Positions 9,378-18,267 of a stretch of 64,000 nt of DNA are shown in pieces (the stretch's first letter is position 1; each line of letters opens with the position of its first letter). Location of the stretch: NCBI GenBank assembly GCA_964533735.1, contig CAZHMD010000012.1, positions 9,695-73,694 on the forward strand. The letters run 5' to 3'. The position numbers and the translations under genes were made by a program. This DNA is from UBA6107 sp964533735. Lineage in GTDB: Bacteria > Chloroflexota > Anaerolineae > Anaerolineales > Anaerolineaceae. The notes below the pieces were generated by a model, which was not told the origin of the DNA, searched no databases, and saw only the letters and a list, made by a program, of their open reading frames with translations.

Positions 9378-10367
9378 TTACTGCGTTCCCTGCAGGCGGG
9401 GGTCAAACGCATCGCGCAGTCCATCGCCAAGGAAGGTGAATGAGAGCACAATGATCGCCACAAATATGGCTGGGGTCAGCAGAGCCCAGGGCTGCGCATT
9501 GATGGCTGTTTGTCCGTCGAGAAGCAGCGCACCCCACGAGGTCAGGAAGAAATCCGCCTGGTTGGTCGAAGGGCGCAAGCCCAGACCAAGGTAACCCAAA
9601 ATGGCTTCGGTGATGATCATACCGGGGATGGTGGTGGCGGCGATGATGATGACCGGACCCAGGCTGTTGGGAAGAAGGTGGCGGAACATAATCCGGCTGT
9701 CCCTGGCGCCAATGGCGCGCGCGGCTTCCACGAATTCCTTCTCTTTAAGCGAGAGCACCTGTCCGCGAACGATACGCGCCACGCCAACCCAGTTGACGAA
9801 TGCCAGCGCGCTGAATAACAACAGGAGTCCATTCAACATTTGTCCCAGGGCAGTGTCACGCAGAGAGATCATTACAATGATAAAGAAGAGCAGGTCGGGG
9901 AATGCATAGATCACATCGGTGAGGCGCATCAGCAGATTATCAACGCGTCCGCCTACATAACCGGAATACAAACCCACAATAGTGCCGATCAGCAGGATGA
10001 TGGCGGTTGGAACAAGACCGACGATCATGGAAACGCGTGCGCCGTAGATCGTTCGGCTCAAGACATCCCTGCCCAGCGTGTCAGTACCAAATATAAAGGA
10101 TGGGTCTCCCGCGGCTCCGGTTGGTCCTCTTTCCACCCACATCGGGGGGAGGAAACCTTTGCCGGAGTTCATCTGTAGAGGATTGTGAGGAACAATTTTG
10201 TTGGCAAACAAGGCAACGACAAAGAATATCGTGATAATTACCATGGCTACCACAGCGCCTTTGTTGCGGCTCAGGCGCGACCAGGCATCTTTGAACAGGC
10301 TGCGGGGTGGTGAAGTCAGTTCGTTTAGGCTTGCAATTTCGGTATTGGTCTGTTTGGTTTCGGCCAT
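9378..10367 (-). CDS. Oligopeptide ABC transporter permease, OppC/DppC type
   Basis: Inner-membrane half of a peptide importer (329 residues). It has a cytoplasmic N-terminus, a first transmembrane helix at about 38-60, and the BPD_transp_1 core with several helices. The ATPase-contact EAA loop reads FVEAARAIGARDSRIMFRH near residues 213-231. The extended loop with FGTDTLGRDVLSRTIYGARVS is typical of the C-type subunit. It is the last gene of the D-F-A-B-C order and lies 11 bases after oppB. Confidence 0.92.
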   Translation of the reverse strand: MAETKQTNTEIASLNELTSPPRSLFKDAWSRLSRNKGAVVAMVIITIFFVVALFANKIVPHNPLQMNSGKGFLPPMWVERGPTGAAGDPSFIFGTDTLGRDVLSRTIYGARVSMIVGLVPTAIILLIGTIVGLYSGYVGGRVDNLLMRLTDVIYAFPDLLFFIIVMISLRDTALGQMLNGLLLLFSALAFVNWVGVARIVRGQVLSLKEKEFVEAARAIGARDSRIMFRHLLPNSLGPVIIIAATTIPGMIITEAILGYLGLGLRPSTNQADFFLTSWGALLLDGQTAINAQPWALLTPAIFVAIIVLSFTFLGDGLRDAFDPRLQGTQ

Positions 10368-10378
10368 TGAAGAACTCC

Positions 10379-11380
10379 TCAGTCTGCTAACTTGATGCGG
10401 GGATCAAGGAATACGTAAATTACATCAACAAATAAATTCATCACTGCCACGATGACAGCAAATATGATGGTAGTACCCATGATCATGGAGTAGTCACGCT
10501 GGGTGATGGCCGTCACGTAGGCTCGCCCCATGCCGGGAAAACTGAACATGGTTTCGATAATAAAGGAACCGGTAACAAGACCTGCAAGTGCCGGTCCAAG
10601 AAAAGTGATAACAGGGATCATGGCGTTCTTGATCATATGCCGGGCGATGACCAGCCGCTCTGTCAAACCCTTGGCGCGCGCCGTGCGGATGTAATCCATG
10701 CGCATAACTTCAAGCATGGAGGCGCGCGTGAGGCGCGCGGTGCGTGCCAGTGTGCCAAATCCCAACACCACACCGGGTAACACCCAAACGGAGAATTCAT
10801 TCCAACTGATTGGAATAACAGACACCCAGTGAAGTGTGGAAGCAAAAATAATGATAAGGAAAATACCAATCACAAAATTGGGAACGGATATCCCAATCGT
10901 TGCGATGAATAGGCTGATGTAATCGATCCAGGTATTCTGCTTGAGTGCTGAGATCACCCCCACGGGGATGCCAATGATAATGGCTAATGATAATGACAGA
11001 AGACCTAAGCGCAGAGAGTAACCGGCTTTACTGTAAAGAAAACTCTTTCCTGCCGGTGGTTTGAACAAGTATGTTTGAACAGACATGCCGCGGATGCGGT
11101 AGGAAGGTCCAAGATTTCCGCAGATAAGACCGCAGGACCATTCCTGGGTGACAGTATTTCTTCCGCCGATCAGGTAGGATGTGAATTGGAGAAACAGGGG
11201 TTTGTCCAATCCATAGTACGCGTTGAGGAGTTTTTGTGCTGTCGGGTCCACCTGGCGCGAGCTGGGGTCACGATCCCATGGTCCACCGGGGGCATTGTGC
11301 ATGAGGATGAAGGTGAGCCCAGCAACGATCAGGATCACCGGGAACAACCACAATACACGTTTTAGGATAAATGATCTCAT
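10379..11380 (-). CDS. Oligopeptide ABC transporter permease, OppB/DppB type
   Basis: Partner permease (333 residues), starting MRSFILKRVLWLFPVILIV. It has the B-type first helix and the early MHNAPGGPW region, then about five more helices. Its EAA loop reads DYIRTARAKGLTERLVIARH. It lies between the binding protein gene and oppC on the minus strand. A stable hairpin in the gap to the binding protein gene may lower its expression relative to that gene. Confidence 0.92.
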   Translation of the reverse strand: MRSFILKRVLWLFPVILIVAGLTFILMHNAPGGPWDRDPSSRQVDPTAQKLLNAYYGLDKPLFLQFTSYLIGGRNTVTQEWSCGLICGNLGPSYRIRGMSVQTYLFKPPAGKSFLYSKAGYSLRLGLLSLSLAIIIGIPVGVISALKQNTWIDYISLFIATIGISVPNFVIGIFLIIIFASTLHWVSVIPISWNEFSVWVLPGVVLGFGTLARTARLTRASMLEVMRMDYIRTARAKGLTERLVIARHMIKNAMIPVITFLGPALAGLVTGSFIIETMFSFPGMGRAYVTAITQRDYSMIMGTTIIFAVIVAVMNLFVDVIYVFLDPRIKLAD

Positions 11381-11406
11381 AAAAACACCTCAACTTTTAG
11401 ACTTTT

Positions 11407-11434
11407 GGCCGGCCCGGTCTTACCCGAGCCGGCC
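11407..11434 (-). other. Hairpin between binding-protein and permease genes
   Basis: GGCCGGC (11407-11413) pairs with GCCGGCC (11428-11434), extended inside by three more pairs after one mismatch. No T-run follows on the minus strand, so it is probably not a full terminator. Such hairpins after a binding-protein gene often stabilise its mRNA or reduce read-through; that role is inferred here. Confidence 0.6.
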
Positions 11435-11466
11435 AGTCGAACTATTTTGTTAAACTTGCACTTGCT

Positions 11467-13143
11467 TTACTTCTCGATGGTGATGTCGATTGCAGATTTG
11501 ATACCAGCCCAACCGGAGTCCATTGGGGTGGTGGTGAGGTTCTTCACATACGGTTTCACCATGTAGGTGTTAACGTTGTTCCAGAACCAGGCAACTGGGC
11601 TCAGGGAGGTTAGGAATCTCTGTGCATCGGCGTACATGGTCATACGCTTGGCAGGATCCAATTCCTTGTCAGCCGCATTCAGCATTTCATCCAGTTCCGC
11701 ATTGCCAAAGCCAGCGCGTTCAGCAAAGGCACCGGTCTTCCAGTAAACGGAAAGCCAGTTCTGAGGATCGGGATAGTCTGCGCACCATCCGAGGATGTAC
11801 ATCTGCGGGTTGGTGTTGACATCTTTTGTCAGTGCGGTGTAGGTGGTGGATTCGATCGGGTTTAGCGGAATTTCAATACCGAAGACTTCCTTGTATTTCG
11901 CGGACAACCATTCGTAGCGGGTGCGGTTACGTGGGCTGTCAGAGAAGGTCAGGACGACTTCTGGCAGATTCTCGGCTGAACCGTAGGATGATTCGGCGAG
12001 GAGTGCTTTTGCTGCTTCGGGATCATAAGCAAAGCGGGCTTCTTCAGCATCGAACCCAGGGAATCCGGGGGGAATCCAGGTTAATGCGGGTTTGCCAAGT
12101 CCTTTGAGGACATCGGCTACCCAGGCTTCTCGATCGAGAGCTGTGGCAAATGCTTCGCGAACTTTCTGATCGGTGAAGGGTTCCTTCAACTGATGCATCA
12201 TCAAACCGTAGGTGCAGGAGCCGGCATAGATCTTGGCTTCTTTGCTCAGTACTTCATCAGCCTGAACGGTCGCCAGGTCTTCAGCAGCCAAAGCAACGAT
12301 ATCGAACTCGCCGTTCTTGTAGGCTTCGAAAGCCACTGCAGAATCGGTAATGTAGCGATATTCAAGGTTCACTTTAGCAAACCCGCCCCAGTAATTGGGG
12401 TTGGGTGTAAAGTTGGCAACATTGTTCGCTTCCAGGTTGCTCAGGATGAAGGGGCCATTACCAATGTGATTGGCGGCAACTGTCCACCAGGTGTCGGGGT
12501 CGGTCGCGATGATTTCTTCTTTAGCCGGGAAGACCACCCACAGGGAAAGGACTGTGTGGATGTAAGGAGCCGGGTTGGTGGTTCCAACCTTGAGGATTAG
12601 GCAGTCTTTCTGTTCGTAGTCGGTGCAGGGGTTGCCGTCAGTATCGAGGGCTTTTACTGCAACAGCGGCTTTGAGGTCTGCCAGTTGGGCTTCGGTGGCT
12701 GTAGTCAGGTCGGCACCACGCCAGGCTGCGGCACCGGCGATATCATCGGTGATGGCAGCATATTCGCCCGCGGTGGCGGGGTTGATGTTGCGCAGGAGTG
12801 AATACTCAAACCGTTTGGCATTCAGGAGGCTGCCGTCGCTGTATTTGAGGTTCTTGCGCAGGGTGAAGGTCACTTCAGTCGCATCGGCGTTATATTCCCA
12901 CTTTTCAGCGGCGCCAGGGACTGTTTCGAGCGCGGTATTCAAACTGGTCAAGCCTTCGTACATCAATTCCAGGTGTGAGATTTCATTTACGAAGGATGAT
13001 TTTTGCGGGTCGATGATATCAGGATAGGATCCCAGGTTGATCCGCAACGTCTGGCTTGGGGCTTCTGGAGCTTTCTTGCAGGCGCCCAAAACCATGCTGG
13101 CGATGACCAGCACAACAACTAAAACTAACCACTTAGAACGCAT
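11467..13143 (-). CDS. Oligopeptide ABC transporter substrate-binding lipoprotein (OppA-like)
   Basis: Family 5 solute-binding lipoprotein (558 residues). Signal peptide MRSKWLVLVVVLVIASM ends at lipobox LGAC. The mature part carries the usual family regions: FTLRKNLKYSDGSLLNA near 95, the AFATALDREAWV segment near 335, and WCADYPDPQNWLSVYW near 455. The last is close to the OppA consensus for peptide binders. AGGAGGAG lies 7 bases before the ATG. It sits inside the opp operon between oppF and oppB, flanked by hairpins on both sides, and is likely the main receptor. Confidence 0.93.
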   Translation of the reverse strand: MRSKWLVLVVVLVIASMVLGACKKAPEAPSQTLRINLGSYPDIIDPQKSSFVNEISHLELMYEGLTSLNTALETVPGAAEKWEYNADATEVTFTLRKNLKYSDGSLLNAKRFEYSLLRNINPATAGEYAAITDDIAGAAAWRGADLTTATEAQLADLKAAVAVKALDTDGNPCTDYEQKDCLILKVGTTNPAPYIHTVLSLWVVFPAKEEIIATDPDTWWTVAANHIGNGPFILSNLEANNVANFTPNPNYWGGFAKVNLEYRYITDSAVAFEAYKNGEFDIVALAAEDLATVQADEVLSKEAKIYAGSCTYGLMMHQLKEPFTDQKVREAFATALDREAWVADVLKGLGKPALTWIPPGFPGFDAEEARFAYDPEAAKALLAESSYGSAENLPEVVLTFSDSPRNRTRYEWLSAKYKEVFGIEIPLNPIESTTYTALTKDVNTNPQMYILGWCADYPDPQNWLSVYWKTGAFAERAGFGNAELDEMLNAADKELDPAKRMTMYADAQRFLTSLSPVAWFWNNVNTYMVKPYVKNLTTTPMDSGWAGIKSAIDITIEK

Positions 13144-13201
13144 CTTGATTCTCCTCCTTTGTTAGAATGAACAAGATTTTTGGTGTTGCTGCTTACAACG
13201 A

Positions 13202-13237
13202 AAGGATTTTGGTTCTCTCCTGAAGAACCTTATCCTT
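13202..13237 (-). other. Hairpin between oppF and the binding-protein gene
   Basis: Outer arms AAGGAT and ATCCTT and inner arms GGTTCT and AGAACC form a two-part stem around a 7-base loop in the 99-base gap. No T-run follows in the direction of transcription. It may protect the downstream binding-protein mRNA or act as a processing site. Confidence 0.5.
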
Positions 13238-13242
13238 GCAGC

Positions 13243-14226
13243 TTACTTCACCAAGTGACAGGCCACAAAATGACCTGGGGTCACCTCACGGAATTCAGGC
13301 TTCTGCTGCGCGCATATATCAATTGCGAGCGGGCAGCGGGTGCGGAAACGGCAGCCTGAGGGCGGATTGGCGGGAGAAGGGACATCTCCCTGGAGGATCT
13401 TGCGCTGCCTTTTTCCCTCAACCGTTGGGTCAGGGATGGGAACTGCTGAAAGCAGCGCCTGGGTATAGGGATGCAGCGGATTGTTGTACAGTTCTTCACG
13501 CGAAGCCAGCTCAACAATTACACCTAGGTACATCACCGCCACGCGGTTGCTGATGTGCTTGACCATCGACAGGTCGTGGGCGATAAACAGGTAGGTGAGG
13601 TTGAATTGTTTCTGCAGATCTTCCAACAAGTTAACCACCTGAGCCTGGATGGAAACATCCAGCGCGGAGATGGGCTCATCGCAAACGATCAGGGAAGGCT
13701 TTAAAGCCAGGGCGCGTGCCACGCCAACACGCTGGCGTTGTCCGCCTGAAAATTCGTGCGGGTAGCGGTCTGCATAAGAAGGATTTAGACCAACAATTCC
13801 TAGCAGGTTTTTTACTTCTTTTTCAGCACCTTTTGCGTCCGTAATACCATGCACCACCAGGGGTTCGCTGATGATTTGCCCAACTGTCATGCGGGGATTT
13901 AACGAGGCATACGGATCCTGAAAGATCATCTGCATCTTGCGGCGCATTTTTCGCAGTTGTTCGTGTTTCATGGTTACCAGGTCTGCGCCTTCAAAGTACA
14001 CATGCCCGGCGGTTGGGACCTGCAATTGTAAAATGTTGCGCCCGGTGGTGGATTTTCCACAGCCGGATTCTCCAACCAGTCCTAGTGTTTCACCGCGATG
14101 GATGTCAAAGGAAACGCCATCTACTGCACGCACGGCGCCTATCTGACGCTTAAAGAAGCCGCCCTTATAGATCGGGAAGTGTTTGACAAGATTGTCAACC
14201 TTTAAGATGATTTCTTTATCTGTCAT
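13243..14226 (-). CDS. Oligopeptide ABC transporter ATP-binding protein OppF type
   Basis: One of two ATPases that drive peptide import (327 residues). Walker A is GESGCGKSTTGR, the signature is FSGGQRQRVGVARAL, and Walker B is SLIVCDEPISALDVS. The C-terminal oligo_HPY region (GCRFRTRCPLAIDICAQQ) has the cysteines that in this family can bind an iron-sulfur cluster. It overlaps oppD by 4 bases (ATGA), so translation is coupled. Confidence 0.94.
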   Translation of the reverse strand: MTDKEIILKVDNLVKHFPIYKGGFFKRQIGAVRAVDGVSFDIHRGETLGLVGESGCGKSTTGRNILQLQVPTAGHVYFEGADLVTMKHEQLRKMRRKMQMIFQDPYASLNPRMTVGQIISEPLVVHGITDAKGAEKEVKNLLGIVGLNPSYADRYPHEFSGGQRQRVGVARALALKPSLIVCDEPISALDVSIQAQVVNLLEDLQKQFNLTYLFIAHDLSMVKHISNRVAVMYLGVIVELASREELYNNPLHPYTQALLSAVPIPDPTVEGKRQRKILQGDVPSPANPPSGCRFRTRCPLAIDICAQQKPEFREVTPGHFVACHLVK

Positions 14227-15212
14227 TTACGTTCTCTCCCGGTGGATGGATTCACCCAACATGCCACATTATGTTCTGGGGCAATTCGCATTAATTTTGG
14301 ATTTTCCGTTAAGCAGTGATCCACTTTATAAGAGCAGCGTGGAGCAAACGGACATCCGACCGATTTTTCGTATAACACCGGGGGAAGACCCTCGATAGAA
14401 ACCAGCCTGCGCGGATTGTTATCATCCATGCGGGGCAGGCTGCCCAGCAATCCCAGGGTGTAGGGATGCTGCGGACTGGAGTACAGACTTTTCACTTCGG
14501 CTTCTTCGATAATATAACCCGCGTACATCACTGCCACGCGGTCAGCCAGTCCGGCGATAATGCCAAGGTCATGCGTGATCCAGATCATCGCCATGCCAAG
14601 TTCATCGCGGATGCGTTTAGCCAGTTCAACGATTTGCGCCTGGATGGTGACATCCAGTGCGGTGGTGGGTTCGTCTGCGATCAGGATTTGTGGGTTGCAG
14701 GTCAGCGCCATGGCGATCATCGCGCGCTGTCGCATACCACCCGAAAATTGATGCGGGTAATCATTCAGGCGGTCTTTGGGGTTGGGGATGCCAACCATCT
14801 TTAACATCTCAGCTGCTCGTTCGAGTGCCTGTGTTTTGTTCATATTCATATGCGTTTCCAAAGGCTCGGCAAGCTGTCGTCCAATGGTTAACACAGGATT
14901 GAATGAGGTCATGGGGTCCTGGAAGATCATCGAGATCTGGGCTCCGCGGATGTTGCGGATCTCTTCGTCAGAAGCCTGCAGCAGGTCCTTGCCTTGATAG
15001 AAGGCTTTACCCGCGACAACTTTGCCAGGAGGAGAGGGGATGAGGCGCAGCATCGACATTACGGTCACGCTTTTTCCGCAACCACTCTCGCCTACAATGC
15101 CCAGGGTTTCGCCCTCTTTAAGATGAAAAGAGACGCCATTCACAGCGTGAACCGTCCCTTCTCTAGTACGAAAATGCGTTTCTAGGTCCTGCACATTTAA
15201 TAAATCAGGCAT
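14223..15212 (-). CDS. Oligopeptide ABC transporter ATP-binding protein OppD type
   Basis: First gene of the transporter operon (329 residues). Walker A is GESGCGKSVTVM, the signature is FSGGMRQRAMIAMAL, and Walker B is ILIADEPTTALDVT. The C-terminal extension VGCPFAPRCSYKVDHC is the oligopeptide family tail. Upstream is an AT-rich gap shared with the divergent serine hydrolase gene at 15364, so the two promoters lie back to back. An AAAGGT ribosome site precedes the ATG. Confidence 0.94.
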   Translation of the reverse strand: MPDLLNVQDLETHFRTREGTVHAVNGVSFHLKEGETLGIVGESGCGKSVTVMSMLRLIPSPPGKVVAGKAFYQGKDLLQASDEEIRNIRGAQISMIFQDPMTSFNPVLTIGRQLAEPLETHMNMNKTQALERAAEMLKMVGIPNPKDRLNDYPHQFSGGMRQRAMIAMALTCNPQILIADEPTTALDVTIQAQIVELAKRIRDELGMAMIWITHDLGIIAGLADRVAVMYAGYIIEEAEVKSLYSSPQHPYTLGLLGSLPRMDDNNPRRLVSIEGLPPVLYEKSVGCPFAPRCSYKVDHCLTENPKLMRIAPEHNVACWVNPSTGRERK

Positions 15213-15338
15213 GCATTTATCTACCTTTGGTGAAGTTGAGATGACTTCTTAAAACTTAAAATAAAAGTACACATGGTGTAATTTGGTAATCACGAGTATA
15301 CACTGATAAACTATGAGTGTCAAACAATATTAAAATTT

Positions 15339-15344
15339 TATAAT
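15339..15344 (+). promoter_or_regulatory. Candidate -10 box for the serine hydrolase gene
   Basis: TATAAT lies 19 bases before the first ATG of the plus-strand gene, in an AT-rich divergent gap of about 150 bases. The best -35 (TGTCAA at 15318) is 15 bases away, closer than usual. The gap must also hold the minus-strand opp promoter, which I could not place. Confidence 0.4.
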
Positions 15345-15363
15345 CTAACAGAATTCTTAAGTT

Positions 15364-16128
15364 ATGGGTCAGGATAAAATGAAAATTACCGATGGTCTCG
15401 CAAAATTAAACGCACTGGGAATTGAGTATGCCTTCTATTATTCCACCAGGCAGGCCGAGCCGGTCTTCACAGCGAACCAAACCCTCTTCCGCTCTGCCTC
15501 GATCATTAAGATTCCCATTCTGCTCGCCTGGATCGAACTGGAAAAATCTGGCGCGGTCAGCCGATATAACCTGTGCGACCTTGATAATGAAGCCCCCGTG
15601 GGTGGCGCCGGTTTTGCAGAGCAGTTTGCCACGCGCAGCCTTGCCTTTGCCGATGTTTTGCTGATGATGATCGCAACTTCCGACAACTTCTGCACGAATT
15701 TGGTCATCAGGGAGATCGGTCTGGAACGGTTACAGATGGTTATGACCACAGCCCTCGGGTTGCAGTACACGCGCTGTGAGCGCAAGTTGATGGATTATGC
15801 TGCCCGGGAACGCGGTCTGGATAATTACATTCATGCCAGTGAATGCATCCGCTTTTATGAACTCATCAGCAATCTTGACCCCGGTGACCAAAAATGGGTG
15901 CGCACTCTACTGCTTGCCAATACCGATAGCGCCCTTTTGTTGCGTTCCATTCCCCGCGACACCATCGATTTTTTCCATAAAACGGGATCAATGAATGGCG
16001 TGCTGCATGATTGGGGTTTCACTGGTGACTGCCAGTTATTCCTCCTCACCCAAAAAGGGACCAATGAACCAGCAGTGTTTGAGGTGTTTGGAGAACTTGG
16101 ACAAGCCTGCCTGATGCCGGAAGCCTAG
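15364..16128 (+). CDS. Class A beta-lactamase-fold serine hydrolase, no signal peptide
   Basis: 254 residues with the penicillin-recognising serine hydrolase motifs in order: Ser46-Ile-Ile-Lys49 (nucleophile and base), Ser106-Asp-Asn (SDN loop), and Lys206-Thr-Gly. A Glu at about 149, followed by LDN, could be the omega-loop glutamate. There is no export signal, so unlike a secreted beta-lactamase it should act in the cytoplasm. A second ATG at 15379 (MKITDGLAKL) has AGGA just before it and may be the true start. Its place between a peptide importer and an NlpC/P60 peptidase suggests it cleaves imported cell-wall peptides rather than antibiotics; that is inference. Confidence 0.8.
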   Translation: MGQDKMKITDGLAKLNALGIEYAFYYSTRQAEPVFTANQTLFRSASIIKIPILLAWIELEKSGAVSRYNLCDLDNEAPVGGAGFAEQFATRSLAFADVLLMMIATSDNFCTNLVIREIGLERLQMVMTTALGLQYTRCERKLMDYAARERGLDNYIHASECIRFYELISNLDPGDQKWVRTLLLANTDSALLLRSIPRDTIDFFHKTGSMNGVLHDWGFTGDCQLFLLTQKGTNEPAVFEVFGELGQACLMPEA

Positions 16129-16151
16129 GCCACCACGTTCGTAAAGGCGGG

Positions 16152-17177
16152 CTATAGGTATGTGCAGCCTCCAGCAAAGGTGTCCCTCAGGTGCGGCACT
16201 TCCTGTATATTATCCGTGTTCACACCATTGCGGCTGCGCGAGGAATGGATGATCTCCCAACCGCCCAGGCTGATGCCCACATGCGTGATGCGATCAAGGT
16301 TTCCCTCGTCGCCAAAGAAAACCAGGTCCCCTGCTTTAAACGGCGGTTCCACTTTGCGTCCGGTGTTTTTTTGCATATCCGCGTCACGCAAGATATTTAA
16401 TCCTGCCATGCGGTGGCATAATTGCGCCAGGCCTGAGCAATCGATGCCGTTGGTGCTGGTTCCGCCCCACAGGTAAGGCACCCCCACCATGCGGAATGCC
16501 TCGTCGAGAATTGCCTGCCGTTTCTTGTCTTCGGTTTTGGGGAAATCCGCGATAGCCAGTAATCTCTCTCCGTGTATCCAGCCTCCGGTCATTGCGTTGG
16601 GTTCCTGCTGCCCATGAGGTGCAATATGCGCCCAATCTCCCTGCCATTTCTCCACCGCCACCCATGTACCCGTGTACAGCCGCGAGAGATGCCGCGAGTC
16701 TTTGGATGGGTATTCAAATAATCCGCCCACCAGCGCAGCCACAATGTGAGTTGGCGTTTGAGGACGCACCATCGAGCAATAAGGTCGGTAGATCCATGCC
16801 AGGTAACCGTCGTCCTGGCGCACAAAACTCCAGTTTTCCTCGTTCTTGAGCACTTCAAGCCTCACACCGTAAGCGCACTGGGTCACTTGCTCTGCCAGCC
16901 ATGAAGGATCGGCATGCATGCTGGTGAAGTTTGTCGCGCACCACAGGATAGACCCGCTTCGCAAGGTTTTAACAGCCGTAGTATCCAGCTTAATCTCCGG
17001 AAATTCACTCACAAGCATTTGCTTTGCTTTTTCCAGCGTTGCTCCGTCCAGCACCTCTCCGGACAGAACAAGCTGGTGTTCGTCGATGCTTTCCGCCTGT
17101 ACGTTAAATAATTGCGTGCGCTGGTCACTGTTCTGGAGAATTATTTTGTTCATCACTCTGGCTAATTTTGTTTCCAT
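16152..17177 (-). CDS. NlpC/P60 cysteine peptidase with SH3-like N-terminus (YkfC-like)
   Basis: Likely gamma-D-glutamyl-L-diamino acid endopeptidase acting on muropeptides. The 341-residue protein has an N-terminal SH3b-type part to about residue 215 and the NlpC/P60 core after it. Visible catalytic residues are Cys247 (NGIDCSGLAQL), His299 (ITHVGI) and His311. There is no clear signal peptide, so the substrate is probably imported peptide. GGAGG lies just 4 bases before the ATG. It follows the epimerase gene by 16 bases, the same pairing as ykfB-ykfC in Bacillus subtilis. Confidence 0.88.
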   Translation of the reverse strand: METKLARVMNKIILQNSDQRTQLFNVQAESIDEHQLVLSGEVLDGATLEKAKQMLVSEFPEIKLDTTAVKTLRSGSILWCATNFTSMHADPSWLAEQVTQCAYGVRLEVLKNEENWSFVRQDDGYLAWIYRPYCSMVRPQTPTHIVAALVGGLFEYPSKDSRHLSRLYTGTWVAVEKWQGDWAHIAPHGQQEPNAMTGGWIHGERLLAIADFPKTEDKKRQAILDEAFRMVGVPYLWGGTSTNGIDCSGLAQLCHRMAGLNILRDADMQKNTGRKVEPPFKAGDLVFFGDEGNLDRITHVGISLGGWEIIHSSRSRNGVNTDNIQEVPHLRDTFAGGCTYL

Positions 17178-17193
17178 TGCGCCTCCATTAAAC

Positions 17194-18267
17194 CTAAGAA
17201 TTCTTCAGAACAACGCCAATTCCCGAACGGTCACTGATGCTCACATTGGCGGATTCATCAAAAGTCATTCCATCAAAGGGATCGTTGGAGATCAACACCG
17301 GGGCGTCCAGGTCCAGCCAATCAGCCAATCCGGCAAGATGCGCCATGGCGGTGGTGCCAATGGAGGTTTCGATCATGCAGCCCAACATCACCTTTAAGCC
17401 TAATTCCCTTGCCCTCTTAAGCATCGCCACAGCAGGCGTGAGCCCGCCGATTTTCATCAACTTTAAATTGATACCTCTTACCCCGGCTCTGCCCAGCGCC
17501 TCAATGTTCTCCATGCTCTGCACCGATTCATCTGCCACGATCGGAATACGCGTGGCAGCCTGCACCGCGCCCATCCCCTCAATATCCTCTTTTGCCACCG
17601 GCTGCTCGATCATCTCCAGGTTAAAGCGCTCCAACTCGCGCACCATGCGCAGGGCATCTTCCACTTTCCAGCCGGCATTGGCGTCGATACGCAGGCTCAC
17701 TTCCGGGCGGGCGCTGCGGATAGCTGCCAGTCGTTCCAGGTCTTCCCCATCCCCGCCCAGCTTGATTTTGAGAATCGCATAGGACGCAAATTGCTGCGCC
17801 ATCCGTGCCATTTCTGCGGGAGTGTCGATGGCGATTGTGAACGAACTTTTCATCATCATGGGTGTTGGTAAACCTAAAAGTTTATAGAGAGGTACGCTTG
17901 TCTTGCGGCCAATACGGTCGTGCAATGCCAAATCGAGCGCGCAGCGCGCTGGTGCAGGACCCGTAGTACCCACCCATTGACCAATATCTTCAATCCGCTC
18001 CGGGAAGGCAAGCGTGGATTCCGAAGCAGCCTGCCAAACTTTTTCAGTTTCAGATTGATCCACGTGGTAATAAGGCGGGATGGTTCCTTCACCCCATCCT
18101 TCATCGTTTTCCAGGCGCAGCCAGTAAGCCTGTCTTTCCTCGCTTGTGCCGTAGGATAGTCGAAAAGGATTGCGTAACTTCAGCGTGATGCGTTCCCAGG
18201 TTAATCTAGGCAGCAATATTAACTCTTTTCTATGCGTCACCAAGGCGCATGCGGATATAGGATTCAT
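17194..18267 (-). CDS. Dipeptide epimerase of the enolase superfamily (L-Ala-D/L-Glu epimerase type)
   Basis: Converts the D-residue of cell-wall dipeptides to L so they can be digested. Muconate-lactonising subgroup features are present: KIKLGG (catalytic lysine motif), DANAGW and EQP with ADES (metal ligands), and KLMKIGG (second lysine). The closing DLD motif near the C-terminus is that of dipeptide epimerases. The longest frame starts at 18267 and overlaps rsgA by 38 bases. A TTG at 18216, preceded by GAAAAGAG, gives a more usual N-terminus (LLPRLTWERITLKLR), so the true start is uncertain. Exact dipeptide specificity cannot be told. Confidence 0.87.
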   Translation of the reverse strand: MNPISACALVTHRKELILLPRLTWERITLKLRNPFRLSYGTSEERQAYWLRLENDEGWGEGTIPPYYHVDQSETEKVWQAASESTLAFPERIEDIGQWVGTTGPAPARCALDLALHDRIGRKTSVPLYKLLGLPTPMMMKSSFTIAIDTPAEMARMAQQFASYAILKIKLGGDGEDLERLAAIRSARPEVSLRIDANAGWKVEDALRMVRELERFNLEMIEQPVAKEDIEGMGAVQAATRIPIVADESVQSMENIEALGRAGVRGINLKLMKIGGLTPAVAMLKRARELGLKVMLGCMIETSIGTTAMAHLAGLADWLDLDAPVLISNDPFDGMTFDESANVSISDRSGIGVVLKNS

